A stretch of 64,000 nucleotides of DNA from NCBI GenBank assembly GCA_965203835.1, contig OZ241919.1, positions 310,001 through 374,000 on the forward strand, given 5' to 3'. Shown here in pieces: positions 34,548-43,718 of this stretch. The notes under the pieces were generated by a model. That model saw only the letters and a list, made by a program, of their open reading frames with translations, had not been told where the DNA came from and searched no databases. A program made the position numbers and the translations under genes. Each line of letters begins with the position of its first letter. Position 1 is the first letter of the stretch. Origin of the DNA: CBDCFV01 sp965203835 (GTDB lineage: Bacteria > Chloroflexota > Dehalococcoidia > Lucifugimonadales > UBA3495).

Positions 34548-36197
34548 ATGAGTAACATTGTCGGGCCGGAAGACCCAACCCGGTTGATGTGGGAAATGTC
34601 CTTGGGCGAGTTTCTGGATTCGGTGGCGCGCCGAAACCCGGACAAGACCTTCGTGGAAATGGGGGGTAAAGAGGTTACCTACGGGAAGTTCCGGGAGACA
34701 GCCCTGCGAACGGCGTCAATGTTCCAAGAAATGGGCGTCTCATCGGGCGACCGGGTGTGCCTGTTCCTGCCCAATTGCTTGGAGTTCCTGTACTGCTGGT
34801 TTGGCCTGTCCTACTTGGGGGCCGTCAGCGTACCTGTAAACACCGCCTACAAGAGGGATGAAACCGCCTATATTCTGAACGACGCCGAGGCGGTCGGCTT
34901 GGTCGCCCATGAGTCTTTGATAGACGTAGCGACCCAAGCCGCAGGATTGTCCCCCAGCGTAGCGCACAAGATGTTCGTAGCTCCCGGAGCCGCATCGGGT
35001 GATGATGCGGCGGTTGAACCCGGCTGGCGGGACTTCAGCCAAGTCCTCTCGGAAGCCGAACCCGCGACACCCCTGCCGCAGGTCTCCCCGCAAGCAGACT
35101 CCATGCTGGTATACACTTCCGGGACCACGGGCAATCCCAAGGGAGTCCGGGTATCGCACCTGATGTACGTTGCAGCCGGGCAAGGGTTTGCACATTGGAC
35201 CGAGGCCAGCCCGGATGACCGGTTTTTCACTTGTCTCCCTTATTTCCACGCCAACGTGCAGTACTATTCGACCATGGGAGCCCTGGCCAGCGGCGCTACA
35301 CTGGTAGTCGTGGAAAGGTTCAGCGCCTCCCGCTTCTGGGACCAAGTGCGGCAGGCCAGAGCTACTGTGGTGAACTTCATTGGCATGATGATGCCGGTAT
35401 TGGCCAAGCAACCGGAATCCCCGCGGGATCGGGAAAACGAGGTGCGCCTCTTTTACGGCTCTCCCGCCTTCGCGCCCGACTTCCTGGAAGCATTTCAGGC
35501 CAGGTTCGGCACCGACATCATCGTGGGATTCGGCATGACGGAGACCTGCTATGGGACCATCGAGAGAATTGGCGCCTCCCGCAGGCCGTCGTCCTCCGGC
35601 CAAGCCCGACCGCATCCAGACCCCCGTTTCAAGAATGAAATACGCATAGTGGACCAGGAAACCTCCACCCCGCTGGAACTGGGACAGGTAGGCGAAGTCA
35701 CGATACAGAACCCTGCCACGATGTCCGGTTACTGGCGCAACGAAGAGCAGACGGACCAGTCCCTTCGGGACGGTTGGCTCTTTACCGGAGACTTGGGCTG
35801 GATGGATGACGACGGGTTCCTGTACTACGTCGACCGCAAGAAGGACATCATCCGCAGGCGCGGCGAAAACATCTCCTCTCAGGAAGTGGAGAACGTTATT
35901 AAGAGCCATCCGTCGGTGTTAGACTGCGCTGTGATAGCCGTTCCATCGGAGTTGGGCGAGGACGAGGTGAAAGCCTACGTGGCCCGGCGACCGGAATCGG
36001 GATTGGGTCCTGAAGAAGTGGTCCGCTGGTGCGCGGAAAACCTGGCCTACTTCAAGGTGCCGAGATACTTGGAGATGCGGGACGAGTTGCCGCGCACACC
36101 CAGTCTTCGCGTTCGGAAAGACCTGTTGCGGCAGGAGCGCGAAGACCTCATCGAAGGTTGTTTCGACCGGGAGGCAGCAGGGATCAAAATACGGTAA
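34548..36197 (+). CDS. AMP-dependent acyl-CoA synthetase/ligase
   Basis: 549-residue ANL-superfamily ligase. The P-loop is VYTSGTTGNPKGVRVSH near residue 188, the adenine-binding GFGMTET near 326, TGDLGWMDDDG near 417, and the catalytic C-terminal RKKDIIRRRGENIS. Resembles crotonobetaine/carnitine-CoA ligase (CaiC) and medium-chain ligases. Makes an acyl-CoA from a carboxylate, ATP and CoA; the acid is unknown. Start ATG 34548 has GAAGG; the longer open frame overlaps the deacetylase gene and was rejected. Confidence 0.93.
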   Translation: MSNIVGPEDPTRLMWEMSLGEFLDSVARRNPDKTFVEMGGKEVTYGKFRETALRTASMFQEMGVSSGDRVCLFLPNCLEFLYCWFGLSYLGAVSVPVNTAYKRDETAYILNDAEAVGLVAHESLIDVATQAAGLSPSVAHKMFVAPGAASGDDAAVEPGWRDFSQVLSEAEPATPLPQVSPQADSMLVYTSGTTGNPKGVRVSHLMYVAAGQGFAHWTEASPDDRFFTCLPYFHANVQYYSTMGALASGATLVVVERFSASRFWDQVRQARATVVNFIGMMMPVLAKQPESPRDRENEVRLFYGSPAFAPDFLEAFQARFGTDIIVGFGMTETCYGTIERIGASRRPSSSGQARPHPDPRFKNEIRIVDQETSTPLELGQVGEVTIQNPATMSGYWRNEEQTDQSLRDGWLFTGDLGWMDDDGFLYYVDRKKDIIRRRGENISSQEVENVIKSHPSVLDCAVIAVPSELGEDEVKAYVARRPESGLGPEEVVRWCAENLAYFKVPRYLEMRDELPRTPSLRVRKDLLRQEREDLIEGCFDREAAGIKIR

Positions 36198-36285
36198 CAA
36201 GGGCTTGCGGCCCCTGCTCCGACCTCCGACCCGTTGAGAGGCAGGGATGACCCAAGCGCCCGATAGCTGGACATTGGAGGAGTCG

Positions 36286-36762
36286 ATGGCGGAACCGCGT
36301 TATTGGTTGTTCAAGTCGGAACCGACCGCCTATTCCTACTCTGATCTGGAGAACGAGGCAGACCAGACTGCGGAATGGGACGGCGTGCGCAACTATCAAG
36401 CGCGCAACTTCATGCGCGACGATATGAAAGTAGGCGACCGTATACTTTTCTACCACAGCAGCGCCAAGCCTACGGCGGTCATCGGGACGGCCACCATCGT
36501 CAAAGAGGCCTATCCCGACAGCACGGCTTGGGACCCGGCGGACAAGCACTACGATCCCAAGAGCTCTCCGGACAATCCCATCTGGCTCATGGTCGACATC
36601 AAGGCAGACAAGGCATTCGACCGACCCGTCACCTTGGCCGAGATCAAGCAGAACCCGAAGCTGAAGGACATGCTGCTGGTCCGCCGGGGAATGCGGTTGT
36701 CCATCCAGCCGGTAACCGCCTATGAATGGAATGAGATCGTCTCACTGGGAAGCCAGACCTAG
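36286..36762 (+). CDS. EVE domain protein
   Basis: 158-residue single EVE domain (thymocyte nuclear protein 1-like, PUA fold). Signature: RYWLFKSEPTAYSYSDL at the N-terminus, WDGVRNYQARNFMRDDMKVGDRILFYHSS, and the LVRRGMRLSIQPVTAYEW end. EVE proteins bind modified bases in DNA or RNA; bacterial ones are often stand-alone and of unsettled role. Start ATG 36286 follows GGAGGAG; ATG 36247 is in frame but upstream of that site. Confidence 0.93.
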   Translation: MAEPRYWLFKSEPTAYSYSDLENEADQTAEWDGVRNYQARNFMRDDMKVGDRILFYHSSAKPTAVIGTATIVKEAYPDSTAWDPADKHYDPKSSPDNPIWLMVDIKADKAFDRPVTLAEIKQNPKLKDMLLVRRGMRLSIQPVTAYEWNEIVSLGSQT

Positions 36763-36850
36763 TTGTTGACATAACCCAGTCCGGCGGCCTCAGCAAAGCG
36801 CCATTCCAAGGGCTTCTTCCTGATAGCAGAATACTCCCGAGGAGACTTTG

Positions 36851-38455
36851 TTGAATAACCAGGACACCGGGGCAGCCCAAACTTACCACAACGCCACCAA
36901 GCTGGAATACATCAACCTGCGGAATAAGCCTCCCCTGTTCAAGACCTACTCTCAACTACCCGTCATCCCTCTGCCGACCATCTTTCCCGCTGTAGACACG
37001 CCGGCCCTTCAAGCTCTGGCCGGACCCATCAGTTTCCCAGTCGACCGGGCATCGGCAACGTCGAGCACATTCGACATATCGACTGTTTCCCGGTTGCTGT
37101 TCCACACCGCCGGCTTGGTGCGCCAAGCCATGCTTCCTTCGGTTGGCTTGGTCCAGTACCGGGCCGCGGCCTCGGCCGGTGCGCTTTACCCCATCGATGT
37201 GTACTTGGTATGCCAGGACATCCCCGGACTGGAGGCGGGCGTCTACCACTTCGCGCCGGAGACTTTCGCGCTCAGGCCTCTCCGAAAAGGCGACTACCGC
37301 GCCGAATTGGTGGGCGCAGCCGGGCAAGACCAAAGCTTCGCTACGGCCCCCGCAACCCTGGTGTTCACTGCAACCTTCTGGCGCAGTGCTTGGAAGTACC
37401 GGGCCAGAGGGTACCGTTACTGCTTCTGGGACTGCGGAACGATGTTGGCCAATCTGCTGACCGTATGCTCGGCCCTGGGTCTGCCTGCGGGACTGGTGGC
37501 CGGTTTTGTCGACGAGCGCGTGGACACCCTGCTGCGGATCCAGGGAGAAGAGGAGAGCAGCATTTGCTTGGCGCCCATAGGGTCTGGAGCGCAGACTCCG
37601 GCAATTCTGGACATGGTAGAGCCGGCCCCGTTGACTCCCGACCGCAGGATTACCGCCGCCGATCCCATCGACTATCCGGAAACCAGCAGCCTGCACCAAG
37701 CCTCATGCTTGACGGATGAGACCGAGGTGACGGAGTGGAGGACTTCCCAATCAGACGGTGTCGCGGACGGTGGTGACACCGCCACCCATGCGGCGTCTGC
37801 CGCAGGCGGCTTGGACACGCCGGAATCGGCCCCGTTGGGTGAGGTAATCCGCAGACGCGGGTCCACCAGGCGATTTTCACGGGACCCCATCTCAGATACT
37901 CAATTGAATGCCATTATCCAAAGCGCCGCCCGCCATGTCCCTGCTGATTTCCACGACAACGGCGCCAGCCTGATAGACGTCTACCTCATTGTCAATGACG
38001 TGGAGGGCGTGCCCTCCGGGTCTTACTTTTTCTCTCCTCACAGTGGCGCGTTGGAGACGCTGCGGGAAGGTAATTTCCGCGAGGAAGCCGGCCACCTGTG
38101 TTTCGAGCAGGCATTGGGAGCCGACGCCAGCGTGATCGCCTTCTTTATGGCGGACTTGGGGAAAATACTCGAACGGTACGGAAACCGTGGGTACCGCGCG
38201 GCGCAACTTGAGGCCGGAATCTGCGGCGGGAAAGTCTACCTCAGTGCCCACTCCCTCGGCTTGGGCGCAACGGGCATGACGTTCTACGATGACGACGTTA
38301 CCGACTTCTTTTCGCCCCACGCCGAGGGCAAGAGCTTGATGTTCCTGGTGGCCGCCGGCGTGGAAGGACACCCTAACCGCGTCCGCCCCTTCCGTTCGAG
38401 GATCGCGGTCAACCTGGATTCCCGCGCGCGCGGGGCGAGCAGGGAGCGTCCTTAG
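36851..38455 (+). CDS. Double-domain SagB-type nitroreductase-like dehydrogenase
   Basis: 534-residue protein with two nitroreductase-fold domains. Domain 1 (about residues 60-260) has the SagB-type block QYRAAASAGALYPIDVYL and GLEAGVYHF. A Pro/Thr/Ser-rich linker (about 265-325) leads to domain 2 (328-520), with STRRFSRDPIS and GNRGYRAAQLEAGICGGKVYL. SagB enzymes are FMN dehydrogenases that oxidise azolines in ribosomal peptides. No YcaO gene or precursor peptide is visible here, so the role is open. The start is one of two adjacent TTG codons (36848/36851) after GAGGAG. The last residues overlap a repeat copy. Confidence 0.85.
   Translation: MNNQDTGAAQTYHNATKLEYINLRNKPPLFKTYSQLPVIPLPTIFPAVDTPALQALAGPISFPVDRASATSSTFDISTVSRLLFHTAGLVRQAMLPSVGLVQYRAAASAGALYPIDVYLVCQDIPGLEAGVYHFAPETFALRPLRKGDYRAELVGAAGQDQSFATAPATLVFTATFWRSAWKYRARGYRYCFWDCGTMLANLLTVCSALGLPAGLVAGFVDERVDTLLRIQGEEESSICLAPIGSGAQTPAILDMVEPAPLTPDRRITAADPIDYPETSSLHQASCLTDETEVTEWRTSQSDGVADGGDTATHAASAAGGLDTPESAPLGEVIRRRGSTRRFSRDPISDTQLNAIIQSAARHVPADFHDNGASLIDVYLIVNDVEGVPSGSYFFSPHSGALETLREGNFREEAGHLCFEQALGADASVIAFFMADLGKILERYGNRGYRAAQLEAGICGGKVYLSAHSLGLGATGMTFYDDDVTDFFSPHAEGKSLMFLVAAGVEGHPNRVRPFRSRIAVNLDSRARGASRERP
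38416..38440. repeat. Dispersed palindrome, copy 6 (partial)
   Basis: GGATTCCCGC-GCGC-GCGGGGCGAGC: the first arm is intact, the second altered. Overlaps the 3' end of the SagB-like gene. Confidence 0.5.
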
Positions 38456-38469
38456 AAGACTGGGCTCGC

Positions 38470-40143
38470 CTACAAGGCTCCGTCGATGCTAACGTCCAGC
38501 AATGCCGGTTTACCGCTGTCATAGGCCCGCCGCAACGCCGGCCCAAGCTCGTTGGCATCCTCCACCTTTTCCCCGGCCACGCCCATAGCCGAGGCGATGG
38601 CGGCCAAGTCCAATGGATTGGCAAAGTCCATTCCAACGTATTCGCTCTGCCTTTCCCGGTCATTCTGCATGTGGCGCAGATAGGTGTCCATGTTGACCTT
38701 GAGTATCCGGTAAGAGCGGTTGTTGCAAATGGCATATACCACCGGGATGTTGTACAGGGATGCGGTCCACAGGGCCTGAACGGTGTACAAGGATGCTCCG
38801 TCGCCTACTATTGCGAGCACCGGCCGGTCTGGATTGGCCAGCTTGACCCCCAAAGCGCCCGGCATACCCCAGCCCAAGGCCCCGCCGCGGATTCCGTAGA
38901 GGCTCCCCGGCTCGTCGAAGGTGAACTCCCGCAACAACGCACCCCGAGAGGTAATGGCCTCATCCGCCACTATAGTATTCTCCGGCATGGCTTGGGCCAA
39001 CTCCCGCATCATGCGCTCGACCGGCATGGGACTCCGGTCCCAGCGGTCCCGCAGCCGGGACTCGTATTCCTCGTCCGAGCGACGCCGCTGCTCTGCCCAA
39101 GTCGCCGCCCGTGTAGCAGCCGCCTCCCGAAGAGAGGCCGACATATCCTGTTCCAAGGCATCGGCCAGTTCCGCCATGCCCGCCGCCGGGTCTGACAGGA
39201 TGCCGACTTCAGTGGGGTATATCTTTTCCAACTCCTTGGCGCTGTTGTCCAAGTGAATAAGCTTGGTGCCCTCCGCCAAGAACGGCTCGGAGACGTAGAG
39301 AAAGGACGCAAAGACGTCCGCACCCACCGCCAACACCACGTCGCTGCCAGACAACAGCCTCGCAGTGGCCGGGCTGCTGGTGTTCAACAGGCCGCCATAC
39401 AAGCCGTGGCTGGTGGGGAAGTTGACCTCGGAAAATGATGTAGCGTAGACCCGTGCTCCCAGTTGCTCCGCCACCCTGACGACCTCGGCCACGCCACCTG
39501 ACTGGGCCACCCGGTCTCCCACCAAGATGATGGGATTGTCGGCTTGGGCCAGCAAGCGAGAGGCATGGGCGATGGCGTCGGTATCTGGGCGGGTGCGGAA
39601 GTACCCTTGGGAAGACGGGTCGATGTTCACGTCGGCGATCTCGTCCATCGTGTCCCACGGAAAGGACAGGAACACCGGGCCGGTGGGCGGCGTTTTAGCC
39701 TCTTTGTAGGCCCGCCTCACCGCCATGGGAATGTCCGACGGGTGGAGCACCTGGGCGCTCCACTTGGTGTACTGGTCGGTCATCTCGACCAAGTCCCCGG
39801 ACAGCGTAGGCTCAGTCAGCAGCATCCGCGTGTCGGAGTTGCCCGCGGTCAATACGAGCGGCGTGCCCCCGCGGTAAGCGTTGTACAACGCGCTGATGCC
39901 GTTAGCCAGCCCTCCCGCGATATGGATGTTGGCGAAGGCGGGACGTCCAGTGGCCCGCGCGTATCCGTCGGCCATCCCGACCGCCGTGCCTTCCTGCAGC
40001 GCCTGCACGTACTTAATTTGAGGGTAGTCCTGCAACACGTCCAAGAAGGGAGTCTCGCTGGTCCCAGGGTTGCCGAACACGTACTCCGCACCCTCGGCGG
40101 CCAGCATCCGGGCTAAAGCCTCTTTTCCGGTCATTTGCGGCAT
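38470..40143 (-). CDS. Thiamine diphosphate-dependent enzyme (benzoylformate decarboxylase/acetolactate synthase-like)
   Basis: 557-residue ThDP enzyme with the three usual domains. N-terminal PYR domain: VFGNPGTSETPFLD with the essential Glu in VQALQEGTAVGMADGYARATG. Middle domain near 190-330. C-terminal PP domain with the ThDP-Mg motif VGDGASLYTVQALWTA...YAICNN near residue 440. Closest in pattern to benzoylformate decarboxylase-like proteins. The 2-oxoacid substrate is unknown. Start ATG 40143 has GGAAGAG. Convergent with the SagB-like gene. Confidence 0.92.
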   Translation of the reverse strand: MPQMTGKEALARMLAAEGAEYVFGNPGTSETPFLDVLQDYPQIKYVQALQEGTAVGMADGYARATGRPAFANIHIAGGLANGISALYNAYRGGTPLVLTAGNSDTRMLLTEPTLSGDLVEMTDQYTKWSAQVLHPSDIPMAVRRAYKEAKTPPTGPVFLSFPWDTMDEIADVNIDPSSQGYFRTRPDTDAIAHASRLLAQADNPIILVGDRVAQSGGVAEVVRVAEQLGARVYATSFSEVNFPTSHGLYGGLLNTSSPATARLLSGSDVVLAVGADVFASFLYVSEPFLAEGTKLIHLDNSAKELEKIYPTEVGILSDPAAGMAELADALEQDMSASLREAAATRAATWAEQRRRSDEEYESRLRDRWDRSPMPVERMMRELAQAMPENTIVADEAITSRGALLREFTFDEPGSLYGIRGGALGWGMPGALGVKLANPDRPVLAIVGDGASLYTVQALWTASLYNIPVVYAICNNRSYRILKVNMDTYLRHMQNDRERQSEYVGMDFANPLDLAAIASAMGVAGEKVEDANELGPALRRAYDSGKPALLDVSIDGAL

Positions 40144-40215
40144 AGCTATCTCTTCCTTACAGTCTTGAAACTAACCTGCTTCGCGTACACTCACTTGGAG
40201 ACAGGCACAACCTAT

Positions 40216-40265
40216 GGATTCCCGCCCTCACCTGCGCGGGGGTGACGTTCCTGCGCGGGAATGAC
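40216..40265. repeat. Dispersed palindrome, copy 7 (compound)
   Basis: GGATTCCCGCC followed by two second arms, CCTGCGCGGGGGTGACG and CCTGCGCGGGAATGAC, as if the right arm had been duplicated. Intergenic, between the VOC and ThDP-enzyme genes. Confidence 0.75.
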
Positions 40266-40291
40266 GGCTTGAGTATTACGGACGCGAAGAC

Positions 40292-40705
40292 CTAATCGTC
40301 CAAGTAAATCATCCACTCCAACAGGTTCTGGTCCGGGTCCCTCGCGTAGAGACTCACCGCCTTCAGCGTGCCCCTGGCGCGGGCGCCCTTGCGCGGTCCC
40401 GGCCCTTCGATTACATCCACACCGGCCTGCGCCAGCATCTCTTGACACTCCTCAACGGTGCCATCCCAAACGAAGCAGATGTCGGCGCATCCGGGCACGG
40501 CGGTGGGACCCCGCAACGAGGCGGTGTGACCCTCGGGGTGTACGTTGATCTTGGAATCGCCAACCTGAATGGAGAAAATGTTCGCTTTCCCCGCCCGCCA
40601 TGCCTCTTCATCGTTAATGGCGAACCCCAACCGCTTGTAAAAGTCCAACAGCCTTTCGGCGTTTGCCGTTGGCATAGCGATGTGGTCGATACTTGCAGTC
40701 GCCAT
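40292..40705 (-). CDS. VOC family protein (glyoxalase/dioxygenase fold)
   Basis: 137-residue single vicinal-oxygen-chelate unit. Metal-ligand positions: H in SIDHIAMPTANAERLLDFY at the N-terminus, H in KINVHPEGHT near residue 56, and E in YARDPDQNLLEWMIY at the C-terminus. These proteins act as dioxygenases, isomerases or resistance proteins. The gene follows the path of the ThDP enzyme on the same strand, 148 bases upstream of it. Start ATG 40705 follows AAAGGGGG. Confidence 0.9.
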   Translation of the reverse strand: MATASIDHIAMPTANAERLLDFYKRLGFAINDEEAWRAGKANIFSIQVGDSKINVHPEGHTASLRGPTAVPGCADICFVWDGTVEECQEMLAQAGVDVIEGPGPRKGARARGTLKAVSLYARDPDQNLLEWMIYLDD

Positions 40706-40898
40706 CGTCAACCCCCTTTTCATCCTGAGGCCATCAACGGACTTACACTGTCCACTGCTGTCGCTAACCTGTCCAAAGACCATTGTTGGCCGACGGTGAG
40801 CCAATATTATCCCTCTGCCTCGCCTCTGGCAACATGCGCCGTCCCTGTGCAGTGGCGGTGTAGCTGACGGACTGACACAAATAAGTTACACTCCTTTC

Positions 40899-42653
40899 GT
40901 GACATTCGCGAAAATTATCTCAAGGGGTACGAGCAACCCCATTCCCTGCTTCCCCGTCGGCGTCCTATTTTTCTTTGCCACCATTCTTTTCGTCGCCTTG
41001 GTTATCGGTTGCGGCGAAAGCAGCTTACCGGAAACACACGACCCATCAACCCCATTGCCCATGCTTCCCCAGAATTCCCAGCCAAACGGGACAATGTCCC
41101 GTTCCCACCCCACCGTGGCCTTCACCTCATCCCAAGCCGGTATCAACGCTGCCGGCGACACTGAAGAGGCGATACAAAGTGAGGCCGATAAAATACCCAA
41201 ACTGACGGTGCTGGGGATCCCTCAGTTCCTAGACGTGATAGTAGTGGAGGTTAAAGACGCCACAACCATACGGGTGGAGACCGAAGACCAAACCCGCGAC
41301 GACATTGGTATGCTGGGCTTGGGACCGCCGGATGATTTGGATACCCAAGCATCCGACGAGAATCGAATGGGCCAGCGCGCCGCTTGCCTGCGCCACTGGG
41401 ACAGGCGTGCTCGTGAATTCGCCGAAATCCGGTTGCAAGGACGCACCGTAACCCTGTTGCTCCAAGGGTCCACACTGGCCGAGTTATTTTCCTCTGGCCG
41501 CCTCCAAGCAGTCGTGATGTTAGGCAACGAGGACTTCAACGCCACCATGCTGGAGTTAGGGTTGGCTCAAACATCTCTCCAGACCGGAGACGCCAGGTCC
41601 CAGGAATACCTGTCTCTCCAATCACGTGCCCAATCCCTCAATAAAGGACTGTGGGGATGCCCGCCAACGTCCACACGTTACCCAGACATGCCCACACAGG
41701 CGCGTCCCACGATACCTTCAATACAGCCCACAGACCTACTTCCGCCCACCTTGGGCCCATCCGGCGCCACAGCGGCCGTTGTGCAACCGCTACCGGCCGA
41801 CACTCCGCAACCCGCATTGGCTGGCACGGCCACAGTGGCGCCGATTCCTTCGCCCACACCTGTCCGGCAGCCAACGGCCACGCCTGCGCCTATACCGGCG
41901 CCGACGCAACCGCCGATTCCCACGTCAATGCCGGCGCCGCCACCGATACCCACACTTACCGCGGTCTCACTGCCTACCACGACACCAACGGCGACTCCGA
42001 CGACCATTCCTACCGCCACGCCGTTTGTCTTGGTAATTCCTGTGCCGAAGCTGGTACTGGTCCCGACCGCGACCTCTACCCCAATCCCTCTTCCAACGCC
42101 AACACCCGGCCCGACGGCAACCTCAACGCCATCGCCTACCGCGTCTCCTACGGCGACGCCAATGCCTTCTCCTACTCCAACTCCCACGCCCGTCGTGACG
42201 CCAACTCCGTCACCCACACCAACCCCGGTCCCAACTGTGACTCCCCAGCCTGTCGCGACGTCAACTCCACTGCCAACACCAACTCCGTTCCCTACCGCCA
42301 CTCCAGTGCCTTCACCTACGCCAACTCCGGTTCCACCAACGGCGACACCGACACCTGCGCCAACTGCCACGCCTACGCCTACTGCCACACCCACACCAAC
42401 CGTCGCGCCCACGCCTACACCTACCCCCAGACCCACCTCCACGCCCACCGGGTGCCGGGAAGGCCAAGTGGACATAAATTCGGCCTCGGTGGAGGAATTA
42501 CAAAAGATTAAGTACATTGGCAAAGTGCGTGCACAAGAGATGTTAACTTTGAGGCCTTTCAGTTCAGTGGATGACATGGTGAGGATTAAAGGAATAGCGG
42601 AAAAACTGTTGGCGAAAATCAAAGAGCAAGGCATAGCCTGCGTGGCTAACTAG
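40899..42653 (+). CDS. Lipoprotein: SNase-like domain, Pro/Thr linker, ComEA-type HhH
   Basis: 584-residue envelope protein. Residues 1-38 are a lipoprotein signal (FFFATILFVALVIGC, Cys 38). Residues about 105-250 look like a thermonuclease (SNase) fold, ending ARSQEYLSLQSRAQSLNKGLWGC, but the catalytic DGDT and Arg positions are degenerate. Residues about 260-515 are a long linker of TPTP/PTAT repeats. Residues 518-584 are a helix-hairpin-helix pair of the ComEA type (VDINSASVEELQKIKYIGKVRAQEML). Inferred role: extracellular DNA binding or uptake. Start GTG 40899 has no clear ribosome-binding site. Confidence 0.8.
   Translation: MTFAKIISRGTSNPIPCFPVGVLFFFATILFVALVIGCGESSLPETHDPSTPLPMLPQNSQPNGTMSRSHPTVAFTSSQAGINAAGDTEEAIQSEADKIPKLTVLGIPQFLDVIVVEVKDATTIRVETEDQTRDDIGMLGLGPPDDLDTQASDENRMGQRAACLRHWDRRAREFAEIRLQGRTVTLLLQGSTLAELFSSGRLQAVVMLGNEDFNATMLELGLAQTSLQTGDARSQEYLSLQSRAQSLNKGLWGCPPTSTRYPDMPTQARPTIPSIQPTDLLPPTLGPSGATAAVVQPLPADTPQPALAGTATVAPIPSPTPVRQPTATPAPIPAPTQPPIPTSMPAPPPIPTLTAVSLPTTTPTATPTTIPTATPFVLVIPVPKLVLVPTATSTPIPLPTPTPGPTATSTPSPTASPTATPMPSPTPTPTPVVTPTPSPTPTPVPTVTPQPVATSTPLPTPTPFPTATPVPSPTPTPVPPTATPTPAPTATPTPTATPTPTVAPTPTPTPRPTSTPTGCREGQVDINSASVEELQKIKYIGKVRAQEMLTLRPFSSVDDMVRIKGIAEKLLAKIKEQGIACVAN
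41687..42445 (+). repeat. Low-complexity Pro/Thr-coding repeat tract
   Basis: About 750 bases of degenerate CCNAC(N)CC-type repeats coding for alternating Thr and Pro in the frame of the lipoprotein. The same tract leaves other frames open and creates spurious ORFs on both strands. Confidence 0.85.
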
Positions 42654-42768
42654 ACCTGTGTGAATCCTCCATCGCCCACCCGCATGACTTTTTGACCGCC
42701 TCACCTGGGGTGGGATACACTAGCCGCCGCGACCAATTTGCCTGGTCATATTACGGAGAGTACAAAAC

Positions 42769-43707
42769 ATGAATATCGGACTGAGCATCCCCCAGTTGCT
42801 TCATGGCCCCAGCATACGGAGGTTCGTGCAAAGGGCCGAGGAGTTGGGGTTTGAGTGCGTGCTGGCGGGGGACCACATTATCCTGCCCACGGGAGGCACC
42901 AACCAGTACCCCTATTCGGCCGACGGTTCCTTCTCCCGTCCCTCGGATGACCCGTTTCTCGAAACCATGACGACGCTGGGGTACGTGGCGGCCTGCACCG
43001 AGACCATCAAGGTAGGCAGCACTGTAATCATCCTTCCCTATCGAAACCCGGTGGTGCAGGCCAAGATGTTCGCGTCATTGGACGTTCTGACCGGAGGAAG
43101 GATGATCTGCGGCGTGGGCGTGGGATGGCTGGAGAAGGAGTTCGACGTTCTGGGCGCGCCCTACGCCGACCGCGGCGCAATGAGCGACGAGTTCCTGGGG
43201 ATATTCAAAGCCCTGTGGACCGAGGCCGACCCCGAGTTTCACGGGCGCTACTACCAAGTTGACGGGATTCAATTCTATCCGAAGCCCGTGCAAAAGCCCC
43301 ATATTCCCATCTGGGTAGGCGGACATACCCGGCGCGCGCTGCGGCGTACCGCCAAGTACGGGGACTGCTGGCACGTCAGCCGGCAGACGCCGGACTACGT
43401 CGCCAAGAACTTGCCCTACCTGCGGCAGCAAACCGAGCAAGCCGGAAGAGACCCTTCTGAAATTACCATATCGCTGAAACGCGCCCTGCACTTCACCGAC
43501 ATAGGGTTCGAGGAAGGCTCAACCTTGAGGACCGGCGGGTTGGTCGCGGGAACGACTCAGGAGGTCATTGACGACGTCCATTACTGCCGGGAACTGGGAA
43601 TCGACCAGTTGACCTACGACTTCCGGGTGGATGGGATCGACGACAGCATCAGGGTGATGGAGCACTTGGCAGACCGGGTATTGCCGGTGGCACAGAGGCT
43701 GGGGTAA
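42769..43707 (+). CDS. LLM-class flavin/F420-dependent oxidoreductase
   Basis: 312-residue luciferase-like TIM-barrel oxidoreductase. Conserved blocks: the opening GLSIPQ, AEELGFECVLAGDHI, VAACTETIKVGSTVIILPYRNPVVQAKMFASLDVLTGGRMICGVGVGW (residues 73-120, family hallmark), and IPIWVGGHTRRALRRTAKYGDCWH. Such enzymes use F420 or FMN. The family is expanded in actinobacteria and SAR202-type Chloroflexota. Substrate unknown. Start ATG 42769. Confidence 0.93.
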   Translation: MNIGLSIPQLLHGPSIRRFVQRAEELGFECVLAGDHIILPTGGTNQYPYSADGSFSRPSDDPFLETMTTLGYVAACTETIKVGSTVIILPYRNPVVQAKMFASLDVLTGGRMICGVGVGWLEKEFDVLGAPYADRGAMSDEFLGIFKALWTEADPEFHGRYYQVDGIQFYPKPVQKPHIPIWVGGHTRRALRRTAKYGDCWHVSRQTPDYVAKNLPYLRQQTEQAGRDPSEITISLKRALHFTDIGFEEGSTLRTGGLVAGTTQEVIDDVHYCRELGIDQLTYDFRVDGIDDSIRVMEHLADRVLPVAQRLG

Positions 43708-43718
43708 AGGCCTGCGGG

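Noticed and set aside
41687..42445. CRISPR-like array from regular repeats
   Set aside because: The repeats are codon-level Thr/Pro repeats without constant spacers. No cas genes lie nearby.
41651..42511. 286-codon frame rich in Asn, His and Ser over the Pro/Thr tract, and its Gly/Val-rich minus-strand twin (41678-42634)
   Set aside because: By-products of the repetitive codons of the lipoprotein linker. Only the main frame joins recognisable domains on both sides.
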